Shown in pieces: positions 21,670-32,250 of a DNA stretch of 35,064 bases (within the stretch, counting starts at the first letter, position 1; each line of letters opens with the position of its first letter). The notes beneath the pieces are model-generated. The model was given only the letters and a program-made list of their open reading frames with translations, had not been told where the DNA came from and ran no database searches. A program made the position numbers and the translations under genes. Location of the stretch: NCBI GenBank assembly GCA_944349855.1, contig CALVNS010000026.1, positions 1 through 35,064 on the forward strand. The letters run 5' to 3'. This DNA is from an uncultured Eubacteriales bacterium. Lineage in GTDB: Bacteria > Bacillota > Clostridia > Christensenellales > Aristaeellaceae.

Positions 21670-23367
21670 ATGAAGCTTTGCGGCGCAGCCATATTGATCG
21701 AGTGCCTGATCGAGCAGGGCGTTCAGACGCTTTTCGGCTTTCCCGGCGGCGCGGTGCTGCCCATCTACGACGAGCTGTACAAGCGCGAGGACCGCATCAG
21801 CCACATCCTGACCGCGCACGAACAGCATGCCGGCCACGCGGCCGACGGCTATGCGCGCGCCACCGGGCGCACGGGCGTATGCCTGGCCACCTCCGGCCCG
21901 GGCGCGACGAATTTGGTCACCGCCATCGCCACGGCGTACATGGACTCCTCGCCCGTGGTCTTCCTCACCGGCAACGTGCCCCAGCAGTTGATGGGCACGG
22001 ATTCGTTTCAGGAGGCGGACATCCTGGGCATCACGATGTCCATCACCAAGCACAGTTGGCTGGTGACGGATGTACGCAAGCTGGCGCAGACGGTGCGCGA
22101 GGCGTTCTTCATCGCCAAGAGCGGCCGGCCCGGCCCGGTGCTGATCGACATCCCCAAGGACGTACAGATCGCCGAGTGCGAGTACGAGCCGGCCAGCGGA
22201 CAGGCGCTGATCCCCAACTACTCGCCAGACCATCCGGCGCTGCAGCTGCAGCCCTACGGCAAGCAGCTGGAGGAGTACAAGCGGCGCGTCACGCCCTACC
22301 TAGAGCGCGCGTGTGAGTTGATCCAGGCGGCGCAGCGCCCGCTGATCTACGCGGGCGGCGGCGTGACCGACGCGGCAAGCGAGCTCAAGGCGCTCTCCGA
22401 GCGCATGGACGCGCCCGTGGCCAATACGCTGATGGGCCTGGGCACGATCGATCCGCAGAGCCCGATGTCGCTGGGCATGGTCGGCATGCACGGCACGCAC
22501 GCGGCCAACATCGCCATGCAGCGCTGCGACCTGCTGCTGGCGGTAGGCGTGCGCTTCTCCGACCGCGCGCTGGGCAACGCGGAGGCGTTCGCGCCGGGCG
22601 CGAAGGTCATCCACATCGACCTGGACCGCGCCGAGATCAACAAAAACGTCTCCACCACGCTGCACATCACCGGCCACGCGCGCGTGGTGCTGGAGCTGCT
22701 GTGCGAGCGCCTGCCCGCGCAGCGCCATACCGACTGGGTGCGCCAGGCCAGCTCCATGCGCGAGAACTACCTGCAAAACGACCTGTTTGAGCCGCGCAAC
22801 GTGCTGCACGCGCTGCACGAGGCCGCAGGCGACATGACCGTGGCCACCGACGTGGGCCAGCACCAGATGTGGACGGCGCAGCACTTTCCCTTCTCCCGCC
22901 CGCGCCAGCTGATCACCAGCGGCGGCCTGGGCACGATGGGCTTCGGCTTCGGCGCCGCCATCGGCGCGAGCGTGGGCACGGGCAAGCCCGTGGTGCTCGT
23001 GACGGGCGACGGCTCGTTCCGCATGAACCTGACGGAGCTGTCCACCGCGCAGCACTACGGCGTACCGGTGATCATCGTGCTGTTCAACAACGGCACGCTG
23101 GGCATGGTGCGCCAGTGGCAGACGCTGTTCTTCTCCAAGCACTACTCGCAGACGACGCTCGACCGCGGCCCGGACTTCATGAAGCTGGCCGAGGCCTACG
23201 GCCTGGCCGGCTGGCGCGTGCAGACGCTGGATGCGTTCCGCCAGGCCATCGCCCAGGCGCTTGACGCGGGCAGGCCCTGCATCGTGGAGTGCATGCTCGG
23301 CATCGACGAGATGGTCGCGCCCATGGTCGCGCCGGGCGCGCCGATCGACTCGTTCTGCCTGAACTAA
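21670..23367 (+). CDS. ilvB: Acetolactate synthase large subunit
   Basis: A 565-residue ThDP-dependent enzyme that condenses pyruvate with pyruvate or 2-oxobutyrate, the first common step of isoleucine and valine synthesis. Visible features are GVQTLFGFPGGAVLPIYDEL, the catalytic Glu51 in TAHEQHAGHAADGYAR, SGPGATNLVTAIATAYMDS, and the ThDP/Mg motif VTGDGSFRMNLTEL (GDG at 446-448) ending in VLFNN. The C-terminal part has MVRQWQTLFF, as in biosynthetic enzymes. The ATG at 21670 follows AAAGGAG and lies just after the T-box terminator; earlier in-frame starts lie in the leader. The regulatory subunit gene follows after 24 bases. Confidence 0.97.
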   Translation: MKLCGAAILIECLIEQGVQTLFGFPGGAVLPIYDELYKREDRISHILTAHEQHAGHAADGYARATGRTGVCLATSGPGATNLVTAIATAYMDSSPVVFLTGNVPQQLMGTDSFQEADILGITMSITKHSWLVTDVRKLAQTVREAFFIAKSGRPGPVLIDIPKDVQIAECEYEPASGQALIPNYSPDHPALQLQPYGKQLEEYKRRVTPYLERACELIQAAQRPLIYAGGGVTDAASELKALSERMDAPVANTLMGLGTIDPQSPMSLGMVGMHGTHAANIAMQRCDLLLAVGVRFSDRALGNAEAFAPGAKVIHIDLDRAEINKNVSTTLHITGHARVVLELLCERLPAQRHTDWVRQASSMRENYLQNDLFEPRNVLHALHEAAGDMTVATDVGQHQMWTAQHFPFSRPRQLITSGGLGTMGFGFGAAIGASVGTGKPVVLVTGDGSFRMNLTELSTAQHYGVPVIIVLFNNGTLGMVRQWQTLFFSKHYSQTTLDRGPDFMKLAEAYGLAGWRVQTLDAFRQAIAQALDAGRPCIVECMLGIDEMVAPMVAPGAPIDSFCLN

Positions 23368-23391
23368 GGACCGCACAGAGGAGGCAAAGCC

Positions 23392-23997
23392 ATGGAACCG
23401 TACGATCCGTTCGACCCGCTGGATCCGGCCGCCCCGAAGCCCGAGGCGCCGCACTCGCGCAACACCATCTCCACGGGCACACAGGCGCCCGTCACCCGCC
23501 ATACGGTCAGCGTGCTGGTGCAAAACCAGCCCGGCGTGCTCTCGCGCGTGTCGGGCCTGTGCAGCCGGCGCGGCTTCAACATCGACAGCCTGGCCGTCGG
23601 CCCCACGCAGAATGAGGACGTCAGCCGCATCACGCTCACGCTGCAGGGCGACGCCGCGCACATCGAGCAGCTCGTGCAGCAGCTGTACAAGCTCATCGTC
23701 GTGCAGAAGGTCATCGTGCTCGACCCGCGCCGTTCAGTGGAGCGCCAGCTGGTGCTGTGCAAGATCCGCGCAGGCGCCGCGGAGCGCGACGCCGTCATGC
23801 GCATCGTGGACATCTTCCGCGCGCGCATCGTGGACGTGGCCCGCACGACGCTGACCATCGAGCTGACCGGCGAGGACGACAAGACGCAGGCAATGCTCGG
23901 CCTGCTGGCCGACTACGACATCCTGGAGATCGTGCGCACGGGAACCGTCGCGCTTCAGCGCGGCGAAAGCACCATCGCCGGGGGCATCTGGAACTGA
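23392..23997 (+). CDS. ilvN: Acetolactate synthase small (regulatory) subunit
   Basis: A 201-residue regulatory subunit. An ACT domain covers residues about 38-110 (HTVSVLVQNQPGVLSRVSGL, RRGFNIDSLAVGPTQ), which binds valine and gives feedback inhibition. A C-terminal ACT-like domain (ERQLVLCKIRAG, DILEIVRTG) completes the usual IlvN/IlvH layout. The first 35 residues, rich in Pro, Asp and Ala, are an extension absent from typical members and may be disordered; a later start is possible, but GGAGG precedes the ATG at 23392. It sits between ilvB and ilvC in the T-box operon, so it assembles with the 565-residue large subunit. A 69-base gap follows, with the ilvC ribosome site. Confidence 0.95.
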   Translation: MEPYDPFDPLDPAAPKPEAPHSRNTISTGTQAPVTRHTVSVLVQNQPGVLSRVSGLCSRRGFNIDSLAVGPTQNEDVSRITLTLQGDAAHIEQLVQQLYKLIVVQKVIVLDPRRSVERQLVLCKIRAGAAERDAVMRIVDIFRARIVDVARTTLTIELTGEDDKTQAMLGLLADYDILEIVRTGTVALQRGESTIAGGIWN

Positions 23998-24048
23998 TAT
24001 GCTACGGCCGCCAGACCGTTCCATATAGCCTTTGTCACATATCGTTGA

Positions 24049-25071
<1,023 letters not shown>

Positions 25072-25074
25072 GCC

Positions 25075-26733
<1,659 letters not shown>

Positions 26734-26748
26734 ATAAAGTAAAAAAGG

Positions 26749-26787
26749 CCGTCGACCGGTTGCATCCGATCGACGGTTCTTTTTTTG
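26749..26787 (+). terminator. Intrinsic terminator of the ilv operon
   Basis: CCGTCGA (26749-26755) pairs with TCGACGG (26770-26776), extended inside by CGG/CCG, and is followed by TTCTTTTTTT. It separates the operon from the convergent kinase gene. Confidence 0.85.
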
Positions 26788-26793
26788 TCCGCC

Positions 26794-27618
26794 TCAGTAC
26801 ACGCCGATGCGCGTGCAGGGCGCCTCGCCCGAGAGCAGGCTGGAGATGCGGTGGCGGGCGTTGCCGATGATCACCGTCGTGCCGCGCAACACGGGGCCCA
26901 GCGCGTACTCCAGCTTGGCATGCGCGCCGTTCGCACCCGCGCGGCTGGCGCCGACGCAGCAGCGCTGCAGCTCGCGCACCTTGCGCGCGACCTCCTCCGG
27001 GTCCGCGCCGGTGACCTCGCGCACGAGCGTCGAAGGATCATGCGGGTCGCGGTAGATGCCCTCGGTCGAGGTCAGAATCAGCAGCACCTTTGTGGAGACG
27101 AGCCCCGCAATCACTGCGGCGGTCTCGTCGTTGTCGACGCACTCGTGCACCTGCGCGCCCTGCAGGCGCAGGTGCGTCAGCTCCCACTTGCGGTTCTCCT
27201 CGTCGGAGACCGGGTCGTTGTAGTTGATGATCGGGATCGCGCCCTGATCGCGCGCGCGCAGCAGCGCGCGGCGGATGTGCTCGCGCTTCTCCGCGTCGTT
27301 GAAGTGCTGATGCTCCACCAGCAGCTGGCGCACGCCGTAGGCCTGCGCGATGAAGCGGCGGTACTGCTCCATGAGCAGCACCTGGCCCTGCGCGGCATAG
27401 TCGGTCTTGACGTCCTCCGGGTCGCCGGACAGCTCGCGGCCCGTGCGCTTCATGTAGTCCAGCCGGCCGATCTCCGCCGCGCCCGACGACACCCAGATCA
27501 TGCCCGGGCGCAGCTCCGCGCCCAGGCGGGAAAAGATGTTGTAGTCGATGTCGTTGTCCTCCCGCCGGATCAGCGCCATGGAGCCGATCTTTCCGACGAG
27601 TTCAAATTCGTATTGCAC
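26794..27618 (-). CDS. Amino acid kinase, glutamate-5-kinase-like (PUA-less)
   Basis: A 274-residue amino acid kinase-fold protein. GMIWVSSGAAEIGR corresponds to the VSSGAIAAG stretch of glutamate 5-kinase, and VDNDETAAVIAGLVSTKVLL with LTSTEGIYRDP corresponds to its DNDxxSAxVA and LLTDxxGLY segments. The protein ends after the kinase domain, so it lacks the C-terminal PUA domain of full-length ProB (about 370 residues). The GTG at 27618 follows GGAGGG at six bases and no better start is seen. No proA is nearby, so it may be a short glutamate 5-kinase or an enzyme for another substrate. Its own promoter was not identified. Confidence 0.75.
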   Translation of the reverse strand: MQYEFELVGKIGSMALIRREDNDIDYNIFSRLGAELRPGMIWVSSGAAEIGRLDYMKRTGRELSGDPEDVKTDYAAQGQVLLMEQYRRFIAQAYGVRQLLVEHQHFNDAEKREHIRRALLRARDQGAIPIINYNDPVSDEENRKWELTHLRLQGAQVHECVDNDETAAVIAGLVSTKVLLILTSTEGIYRDPHDPSTLVREVTGADPEEVARKVRELQRCCVGASRAGANGAHAKLEYALGPVLRGTTVIIGNARHRISSLLSGEAPCTRIGVY

Positions 27619-27729
27619 GCATATCCCTCCGTTTGGTCCTGTGCAAGATTGTAGCACAAACCCCTTCCGCGCGCGAGTCCATTTGAAAATTTGCAGGAGA
27701 TCCGATCAAAAAAAATATCGCCCAGGCAG

Positions 27730-27759
27730 TTGCGCTCCCGGACTGGTAAATGCTACTAT
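27730..27759 (+). promoter_or_regulatory. Possible promoter of the MFS gene
   Basis: TTGCGC (27730-27735) and TACTAT (27754-27759) are 18 bases apart, with an A/T-rich run after the -10. The call is weak because the -35 has only partial consensus. Confidence 0.4.
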
Positions 27760-27813
27760 ATATAGACATAGAGTGAACGCATCGGACGCTTCCGATCCGA
27801 AAGGAGCGCGCAT

Positions 27814-29073
27814 ATGGCTCTACCCAAACCGTTGGCCGCCTTCACGCCCTTCCTGCGTCAACCCGGTCCGCGCGCGCTGCTCGCGGGCAACGCGATCTCC
27901 CGCTTCGGCGACGCGCTGGACACCGTCGCGTTCGGCTGGCTGGTCTACCGCCTGACGGGCTCTACGCTCATGATGGGCATGCTCTACACCGTCAACGCGC
28001 TGCCGGGGCTGATCTTTGGCCTGGCGGGCGGGCTGCTGGCGGACCGGCGGCCCCCGGCCCGCACGTTCGCGCTGCTGTGCGCGCTGCGCGGCGCGCTCGT
28101 GCTGCTGATCGCCGTGCTCGCGCTGCTGGAGCGCTGCCCCGTGTACATGCTCTTCGTATTCACGGCCCTCAACTCGACCTGCGAGGCGCTGGGCTCGCCC
28201 GCGGCGCAGAAGCTGCCCTCGCTGCTGCTGCCCCCCCCTGCCCTGGACGGCTATCTGGGCCTGCAGCAGGGCCTGCAGACGGGCGCGGAGCTGCTGGGCT
28301 ACGCGGTCTCCGGCCTGGTCATCGCGCTGCTGGGCATGGGCCACACGCTGCTCGTCGACGCGGCGACGTTCCTGGCCTGCGCCGCGCTCGTGCTGCGCGC
28401 CGGCCGGTATGCGCAGCCGGCGCCGCAGGCAGCTCAGCAGGAGACGCCGCGCCGCGCCTTGCTCGAAGGCGTCCGGCACATCCGCCGCGTCGCGCCGCTG
28501 GCAATCCTGGCGCTGTACGAGGGCTTTGTGACGTTGATGCTCGCCCCCTTCAACGCGCTCAACATCGTCTACGTCGGCACGGTGCTCGGACGCGGGCCGG
28601 AGACGGTCGGCGTCATGGGCGTGACGTTCATGGTGGGCACGCTGTTGGGCGGATTGCTCGCCACGCTGCTCTCCGGCGCCGCGCCGCGCCTGCGCCTGAC
28701 GCTGTCCACGTCGCTGCTGGGCACAGGCTACGCGCTGCTGGCGCTGCCGCCGCTGCTGCCCGGCTGGATGGGCCTGCCGCTGACGCTTGCGGCCTGCGTG
28801 CTGGCGGGACTGGGCCTGCCTGTGGCCATCACCACCGTGCAGGCCGTGACGCTGCGCGCCACGCCCGCGCATCTGCGCGGGCGCGTGCTCAGCCTGTTGC
28901 TGGCCGTGAGCTATGTGTCCACCCCGCTGGGCAGCGCGGCCGCAAGCGTGCTGGGCAGTCTGGTGGCGCTGCCGGCGCTCTTCGGCGCGTGCGGCCTGAT
29001 GGTGCTCCTGTGCGTGCCGCTGCTGCTGCTGTGCGCCCCGCTTCGCCGCCTGGGGGCTCCCTCTGCTCTGTAA
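27814..29073 (+). CDS. MFS transporter (exporter-like)
   Basis: A 419-residue membrane protein of the major facilitator superfamily with about twelve hydrophobic segments. The N-terminal LLAGNAISRFGDALDTVAFG is characteristic of the MFS_3/enterobactin-exporter-like group, and a cytoplasmic loop follows in GLLADRRPPARTFA. The middle region RRALLEGVRHIRRVAPLAIL separates the two six-helix halves. The second half has VTFMVGTLLGGLLATLLSG and a conserved LRGRVLSLLLAVSYVSTPLG. Such transporters commonly export drugs or siderophores; the substrate is unknown. The ATG at 27814 follows AAGGAGC. It is a single gene with a terminator, on the strand opposite to its neighbours. Confidence 0.9.
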   Translation: MALPKPLAAFTPFLRQPGPRALLAGNAISRFGDALDTVAFGWLVYRLTGSTLMMGMLYTVNALPGLIFGLAGGLLADRRPPARTFALLCALRGALVLLIAVLALLERCPVYMLFVFTALNSTCEALGSPAAQKLPSLLLPPPALDGYLGLQQGLQTGAELLGYAVSGLVIALLGMGHTLLVDAATFLACAALVLRAGRYAQPAPQAAQQETPRRALLEGVRHIRRVAPLAILALYEGFVTLMLAPFNALNIVYVGTVLGRGPETVGVMGVTFMVGTLLGGLLATLLSGAAPRLRLTLSTSLLGTGYALLALPPLLPGWMGLPLTLAACVLAGLGLPVAITTVQAVTLRATPAHLRGRVLSLLLAVSYVSTPLGSAAASVLGSLVALPALFGACGLMVLLCVPLLLLCAPLRRLGAPSAL

Positions 29074-29079
29074 ATGCAA

Positions 29080-29112
29080 AAAAGCGCCCCGGCCGAATCG
29101 GTCGGGGCGTTT
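29080..29112. terminator. Bidirectional intrinsic terminator
   Basis: CGCCCCGGCCG (29085-29095) pairs with CGGTCGGGGCG (29099-29109), with one G-U pair. It is followed by TTT on the plus strand and by six T residues on the minus strand, so it ends both the MFS gene and the convergent secreted-protein gene. Confidence 0.85.
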
Positions 29113-29117
29113 GCGCG

Positions 29118-29630
29118 CTACTCGATGGCTGAGGTGATGCGCTCATAGAAGGAATAGACATACGACGCGGCCTTTTCCATGTACGGATAGACGTATGCGC
29201 CGAAGCTTTCCTCATCGACCAGGTAGACCTCCTGGTCGTAGTAGATGTAGCCTTCCTCCTCGTTGTACAGCCAGCGCCCGAACGTGAGGTTGAGGTTGAA
29301 CTCGTTGAGCTGCTCGTAGACCTTGAGCGGATCGGCGTCCTCGGGCACCTCGCACATGTAGCAGGTGACGCGGGCCGCGCCGTCCAGGCACTGACAGTAC
29401 ACGTCGATGCTGTCCGAAGCGGTCTTGCCGCCGGAGCCATAGGAGATCATGATCTCGTCGTCAAAGCCGTCGCCGTCGGTGTCGCGGGCGGTGTAGTCAT
29501 CCCAGCCGACGGTGGGCAGATAGGCCTTCACGGACGTGGCGGTGGCCAGCTCCGCGCCCTCTGCGAGCGCGCAGGCGACGGCCGGCAGGGTCAGCGCCAT
29601 GCAGCAAAGCAGGCAAATCACTTTTTTCAT
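29118..29630 (-). CDS. Secreted YbjN-like protein with EF-hand-like motif
   Basis: A 170-residue exported protein. The signal peptide is clear (KKVICLLCCMALTLPAVACA, likely cleavage before LAEG). The mature part has ARDTDGDGFDDE, an EF-hand/dockerin-like calcium loop, then LKVYEQLNEFNLNLTFGRWL and YNEEEGYIYYDQEVYL, which recall the YbjN (type III chaperone-like) fold. The same pattern, LKxYxxL...FxRxLY, appears in the adjacent upstream gene, so the two are paralogues. GGAGGAAG precedes the ATG at 29630. It is 25 bases downstream of the paralogue and ends in a strong terminator, so it is the last gene of a two-gene operon. The function is unknown; the family call is tentative. Confidence 0.75.
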   Translation of the reverse strand: MKKVICLLCCMALTLPAVACALAEGAELATATSVKAYLPTVGWDDYTARDTDGDGFDDEIMISYGSGGKTASDSIDVYCQCLDGAARVTCYMCEVPEDADPLKVYEQLNEFNLNLTFGRWLYNEEEGYIYYDQEVYLVDEESFGAYVYPYMEKAASYVYSFYERITSAIE

Positions 29631-29655
29631 GGATTTCTTCCTCCTCGTCGGCCGC

Positions 29656-30159
29656 TCACTTTTCCAGGGCCGCCAGCTCGTCGTAATGCTGATCCACCAC
29701 CAGCGCGGTGAGGTACAGGTACCGCTCGACCATGTGGCCGAAGTCCCCGCCCTCCACATAGGGGATGTCCACGCGCGGGTAGATGACGCCCGCATTGGCA
29801 TCATAGAGGAAGCGGACGAAGGAGACGCCGTCGTTGACGCTCTCCAGGGTCTGGTACAGCTTCAGCATGTCCGAGGTGTCCGGCTCCACCAGGTTGTTGC
29901 CCACGACGGAGGCGAAGTCCTCGTACACATGCGCCGTGACCGACACGGCCTCCAGCGTCGTGGAGGTGGCGGGCTTGTAGCGGATCAAGAACCTGTCGCT
30001 CTGCTCGCTCTCCTGGATCGTGTACGAACGTCCCGCCTCGTCCAGATAGGCGGCCGTCTCCCGACCGGCATCGTAGTGGAATTCCTCTGCCGCGGCCGCG
30101 CCGCAGCAAGCCCACAGCAGGCAGAGCAGCGCGAGCAGCAGACCCATTGTGCGTTTCAC
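29656..30159 (-). CDS. Secreted YbjN-like protein, paralogue of the next gene
   Basis: A 167-residue exported protein. After a start KRTMG, the hydrophobic LLLALLCLLWACCGAAAAEE is the signal peptide. The body has SDMLKLYQTLESVNDGVSFV and RFLYDANAGVIYPRVDIPYV, which align with the same region of the neighbour at 29118. A YbjN-like fold is therefore proposed. The GTG at 30159 is chosen because AAGGAAG lies nine bases before it and the promoter's -10 (30200-30205) overlaps the alternative ATG at 30204, which would also add a charged stretch before the signal peptide. It is first in a two-gene operon. No EF-hand loop is present here, unlike in the paralogue. Confidence 0.72.
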   Translation of the reverse strand: MKRTMGLLLALLCLLWACCGAAAAEEFHYDAGRETAAYLDEAGRSYTIQESEQSDRFLIRYKPATSTTLEAVSVTAHVYEDFASVVGNNLVEPDTSDMLKLYQTLESVNDGVSFVRFLYDANAGVIYPRVDIPYVEGGDFGHMVERYLYLTALVVDQHYDELAALEK

Positions 30160-30199
30160 AGAAAAGCACTTCCTTTCGATGGCTTCAAGATCTTTTTTC

Positions 30200-30229
30200 A
30201 TCATACAGCAGAATCAAAAAAATTGACAA
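30200..30229 (-). promoter_or_regulatory. Promoter of the YbjN-like gene pair
   Basis: On the minus strand TTGTCA (30224-30229), an 18-base spacer and TATGAT (30200-30205) form a good promoter. It lies just after the terminator of the upstream small gene and fixes the start of the first YbjN-like gene to the downstream GTG. Confidence 0.75.
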
Positions 30230-30246
30230 GCCCCTCTGGGGCATGC

Positions 30247-30274
30247 CAAAACCCCGGCCTATACAGGCCGGGGC
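30247..30274 (-). terminator. Intrinsic terminator of the small membrane-protein gene
   Basis: CCCCGGCCT (30252-30260) pairs with AGGCCGGGG (30265-30273) around ATAC. On the minus strand TTTTG follows. It isolates the 55-residue gene from the YbjN-like pair. Confidence 0.75.
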
Positions 30275-30322
30275 GCACATGCGAAGTCGTCTTGCGTTTC
30301 GTCGCTCCGTCGGAAATACCGC

Positions 30323-30490
30323 TCAGTTGTTGCCCATCCAGTTGGTTTCCATGGTGGCGTCGTAGCTCTTCTTGTACTCGATACGATAGAAATCCTGCAG
30401 GCGGCGGGATTCTTCCACGCGCTTGTCGTCCCAGCGGGTGAACAGGAAGTTGGCGATCAGCAGCGCAACGAAAACGAACAGGACAGTCAT
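30323..30490 (-). CDS. Small single-pass membrane protein
   Basis: A 55-residue protein: TVLFVFVALLIANFLFTRW is a transmembrane helix at the N-terminus, followed by a charged, mainly helical tail (DDKRVEESRRLQDFYR, then IEYKKSYDATMETNWMGNN). GGAGTGAC lies just before the ATG at 30490. It has its own promoter (-10 at 30557-30562) and terminator. No family is recognised; codon use looks like that of its neighbours, supporting a real gene. The topology is probably N-out with the tail inside, by the positive-inside rule. Confidence 0.75.
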   Translation of the reverse strand: MTVLFVFVALLIANFLFTRWDDKRVEESRRLQDFYRIEYKKSYDATMETNWMGNN

Positions 30491-30556
30491 GTTATGTCAC
30501 TCCTTAGTCGATCAGGGGGGAGGCGGCGCCTCTTTGCGCCCCTCGCTTGCAACTTC

Positions 30557-30584
30557 ATTATAGCACGTTCGCCGGAAAAGTCCA
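30557..30584 (-). promoter_or_regulatory. Promoter of the small membrane-protein gene
   Basis: On the minus strand TGGACT (30579-30584), a 16-base spacer and TATAAT (30557-30562) precede the 55-residue gene by about 65 bases, leaving a GC-rich leader. Confidence 0.6.
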
Positions 30585-30599
30585 CGCTCCGCGCGCTCC

Positions 30600-30880
30600 G
30601 CCACCCCAACATGCCGCCCCGGCCAATCCTGCAAAAACGCAAAAACCACCCCGTTCCCCGGGTTTCGCACCCGGCTTTGTGCATTTATTTTGCCCCCGAC
30701 ATGCAGGAACTTTGCAATTCCCGCTTTTTCGTCCCCATAATGTTTTACACAAAATATTTTTACCTTTCCTGATCTTTTTCGTCCTGCCGCTTTTGCCGCC
30801 TCGCGGGACGATTTTTGCCCGCAGGGACAAATTATTCTCGCTTTTTTCTCGTTTTTGCCCAGTTTTGACATGAAACTGAC
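30600..30880. other. Intergenic region without a supported gene
   Basis: This is a pyrimidine-rich stretch with T runs and a hairpin near 30800 (CCTCGCGGG against CCCGCAGG). Open frames on both strands show no ribosome site or family motif. A TTGACA at 30865-30870 has no -10 at the proper distance. Confidence 0.35.
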
Positions 30881-30890
30881 GATGTTTCTG

Positions 30891-30919
30891 TGGCAGGCTG
30901 TGCCTGCACATGCTATAAT
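30891..30919 (+). promoter_or_regulatory. Promoter of the glycogen operon
   Basis: TATAAT at 30914-30919 has TGGCAG (30891-30896) 17 bases upstream as a weak -35. The predicted leader to glgC is about 125 bases and strongly structured. Confidence 0.6.
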
Positions 30920-30921
30920 TT

Positions 30922-31030
30922 AGGGGTACAACCCCGTCTGCGCGCCACTGAAAGGCCGTCCGCTCGCGCCTGTAAGCGCCAGTGCGGGCGAACCGCGCCG
31001 GGCCTTCGGCGCGTCAACCCTACTTTTTTG
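30922..31030 (+). promoter_or_regulatory. Structured leader of glgC with attenuator-like hairpin
   Basis: The leader holds GGGGTACAACCCC near its start and CGCGCCG (30994-31000) pairing with CGGCGCG (31007-31013). Six T residues lie at 31024-31029, about ten bases after that stem. The distance is too long for a standard terminator, so an attenuator role is only possible. Confidence 0.3.
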
Positions 31031-31050
31031 TTCCAGGAGTGTGAATCACC

Positions 31051-32238
31051 ATGAGGAAAAAGCAATGTGTGGCCATGCTGTTGGCAGGCGGCCAAGGCAG
31101 CCGTCTGGGCATCCTGACCAAGAAGATGGCCAAGCCCGCGGTGCCTTACGGCGGAAAGTACCGCATCATCGACTTTCCCCTGTCCAACTGCTCCAACTCG
31201 GGCATCGACGTGGTGGGCGTGCTGACGCAGTACCGGCCGCTGGAGCTCAACGCCTATATCGGCTCCGGCTCCCCGTGGGACCTGGACCTGACCAATGGCG
31301 GCGTGTTTGTGCTGCCGCCCTACGTCACGGGCAAGAGCGGCGAATGGTACCGTGGCACGGCCAACGCGATCTACCAGAACATCGGCTTCATCCAGCAGTA
31401 CGACCCCGACTACGTGCTGATCCTCTCGGGCGATCACATCTATAAGATGGACTACAACGCGATGCTCATGGATCACATCCACAACGACGCGGACTGCACC
31501 ATCGCCGTGCGCGAAGTGCCGTGGGAAGAGGCCAGCCGCTTTGGCATCATGAACACGGACGAGAACAACCGCATCGTCGAGTTTGAGGAAAAGCCGCCCA
31601 AGCCCAAGTCCAACAAGGCGTCGATGGGCGTATACATCTTCACCTGGAAGAAGCTCTATCAGTACCTGACCGAGGACGAGGCCGACCCCAAATCCTCCAA
31701 CGACTTTGGCAAAAACATCATCCCCAACATGCTGCGCGACGGGCAGCGGCTGTTTGCCTATACGTTTGACGGCTACTGGAAGGACGTGGGCACCATCGAA
31801 AGCCTCTGGGAGGCCAACATGGACCTGCTGCGCCAGCCGATGCCCATCGATCTGTACGACAAGAAGTGGCGCGTATACGCGCGCAATCCGGGCATGCCGC
31901 CCCACTACGTGGCGCCGGGCGCAAAGATCAGCGGCTCACTGGTGACCGAGGGCTGCGAAGTGTTTGGCGAGGTGGCCGGCAGCGTGCTGTTCGCGGGCGT
32001 CACGGTCGGCGCGGGCGCGCAGGTGACCGACTCGGTCGTCATGCCGCACGCCGTCATCGAGCGCGGGGCGATCGTGCGCCGCGCCATCGTGGCGGAGGGC
32101 GCGCACATCGGTCCGGGCTGCATCGTGGGCGAGGAGACGGGCAACATCGCCGTGGTCGGCCCGGGCGCGAGCCTCGGCGCGGGCGTAGAGGTCAAGGCGG
32201 GCGAGCAGATCGACGCAGACCTGCTGCAAAAGGCGTAA
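31051..32238 (+). CDS. glgC: Glucose-1-phosphate adenylyltransferase
   Basis: A 395-residue ADP-glucose pyrophosphorylase, which makes ADP-glucose from ATP and glucose-1-phosphate, the committed step of glycogen synthesis. The nucleotidyltransferase start is [20 protein letters not shown] followed by [14 protein letters not shown]. Later [28 protein letters not shown] and [19 protein letters not shown] follow the family order. The C-terminal third (about 290-390) is the left-handed beta-helix regulatory domain with hexapeptide-like repeats. The length is normal for Bacillota GlgC. AGGAGTGTG precedes the ATG. glgD follows after 12 bases, so the two form a unit. Confidence 0.97.
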   Translation: MRKKQCVAMLLAGGQGSRLGILTKKMAKPAVPYGGKYRIIDFPLSNCSNSGIDVVGVLTQYRPLELNAYIGSGSPWDLDLTNGGVFVLPPYVTGKSGEWYRGTANAIYQNIGFIQQYDPDYVLILSGDHIYKMDYNAMLMDHIHNDADCTIAVREVPWEEASRFGIMNTDENNRIVEFEEKPPKPKSNKASMGVYIFTWKKLYQYLTEDEADPKSSNDFGKNIIPNMLRDGQRLFAYTFDGYWKDVGTIESLWEANMDLLRQPMPIDLYDKKWRVYARNPGMPPHYVAPGAKISGSLVTEGCEVFGEVAGSVLFAGVTVGAGAQVTDSVVMPHAVIERGAIVRRAIVAEGAHIGPGCIVGEETGNIAVVGPGASLGAGVEVKAGEQIDADLLQKA

Positions 32239-32250
32239 GGAGGCGAGCAC

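Noticed and set aside
22300-23661. Long minus-strand frame opposite ilvB and ilvN
   Set aside because: It is a shadow of GC-rich third positions: rich in Arg, Ala and His, no ribosome site, no family motif.
27820-29079. 419-codon minus-strand frame opposite the MFS gene
   Set aside because: It is a mirror frame rich in Gln, Arg and His; the plus-strand protein is clearly the real one.
30865-30919. TTGACA (30865-30870) with TATAAT (30914-30919) as one promoter before glgC
   Set aside because: The spacer of 43 bases is far too long; only the TATAAT with the weak TGGCAG is kept.
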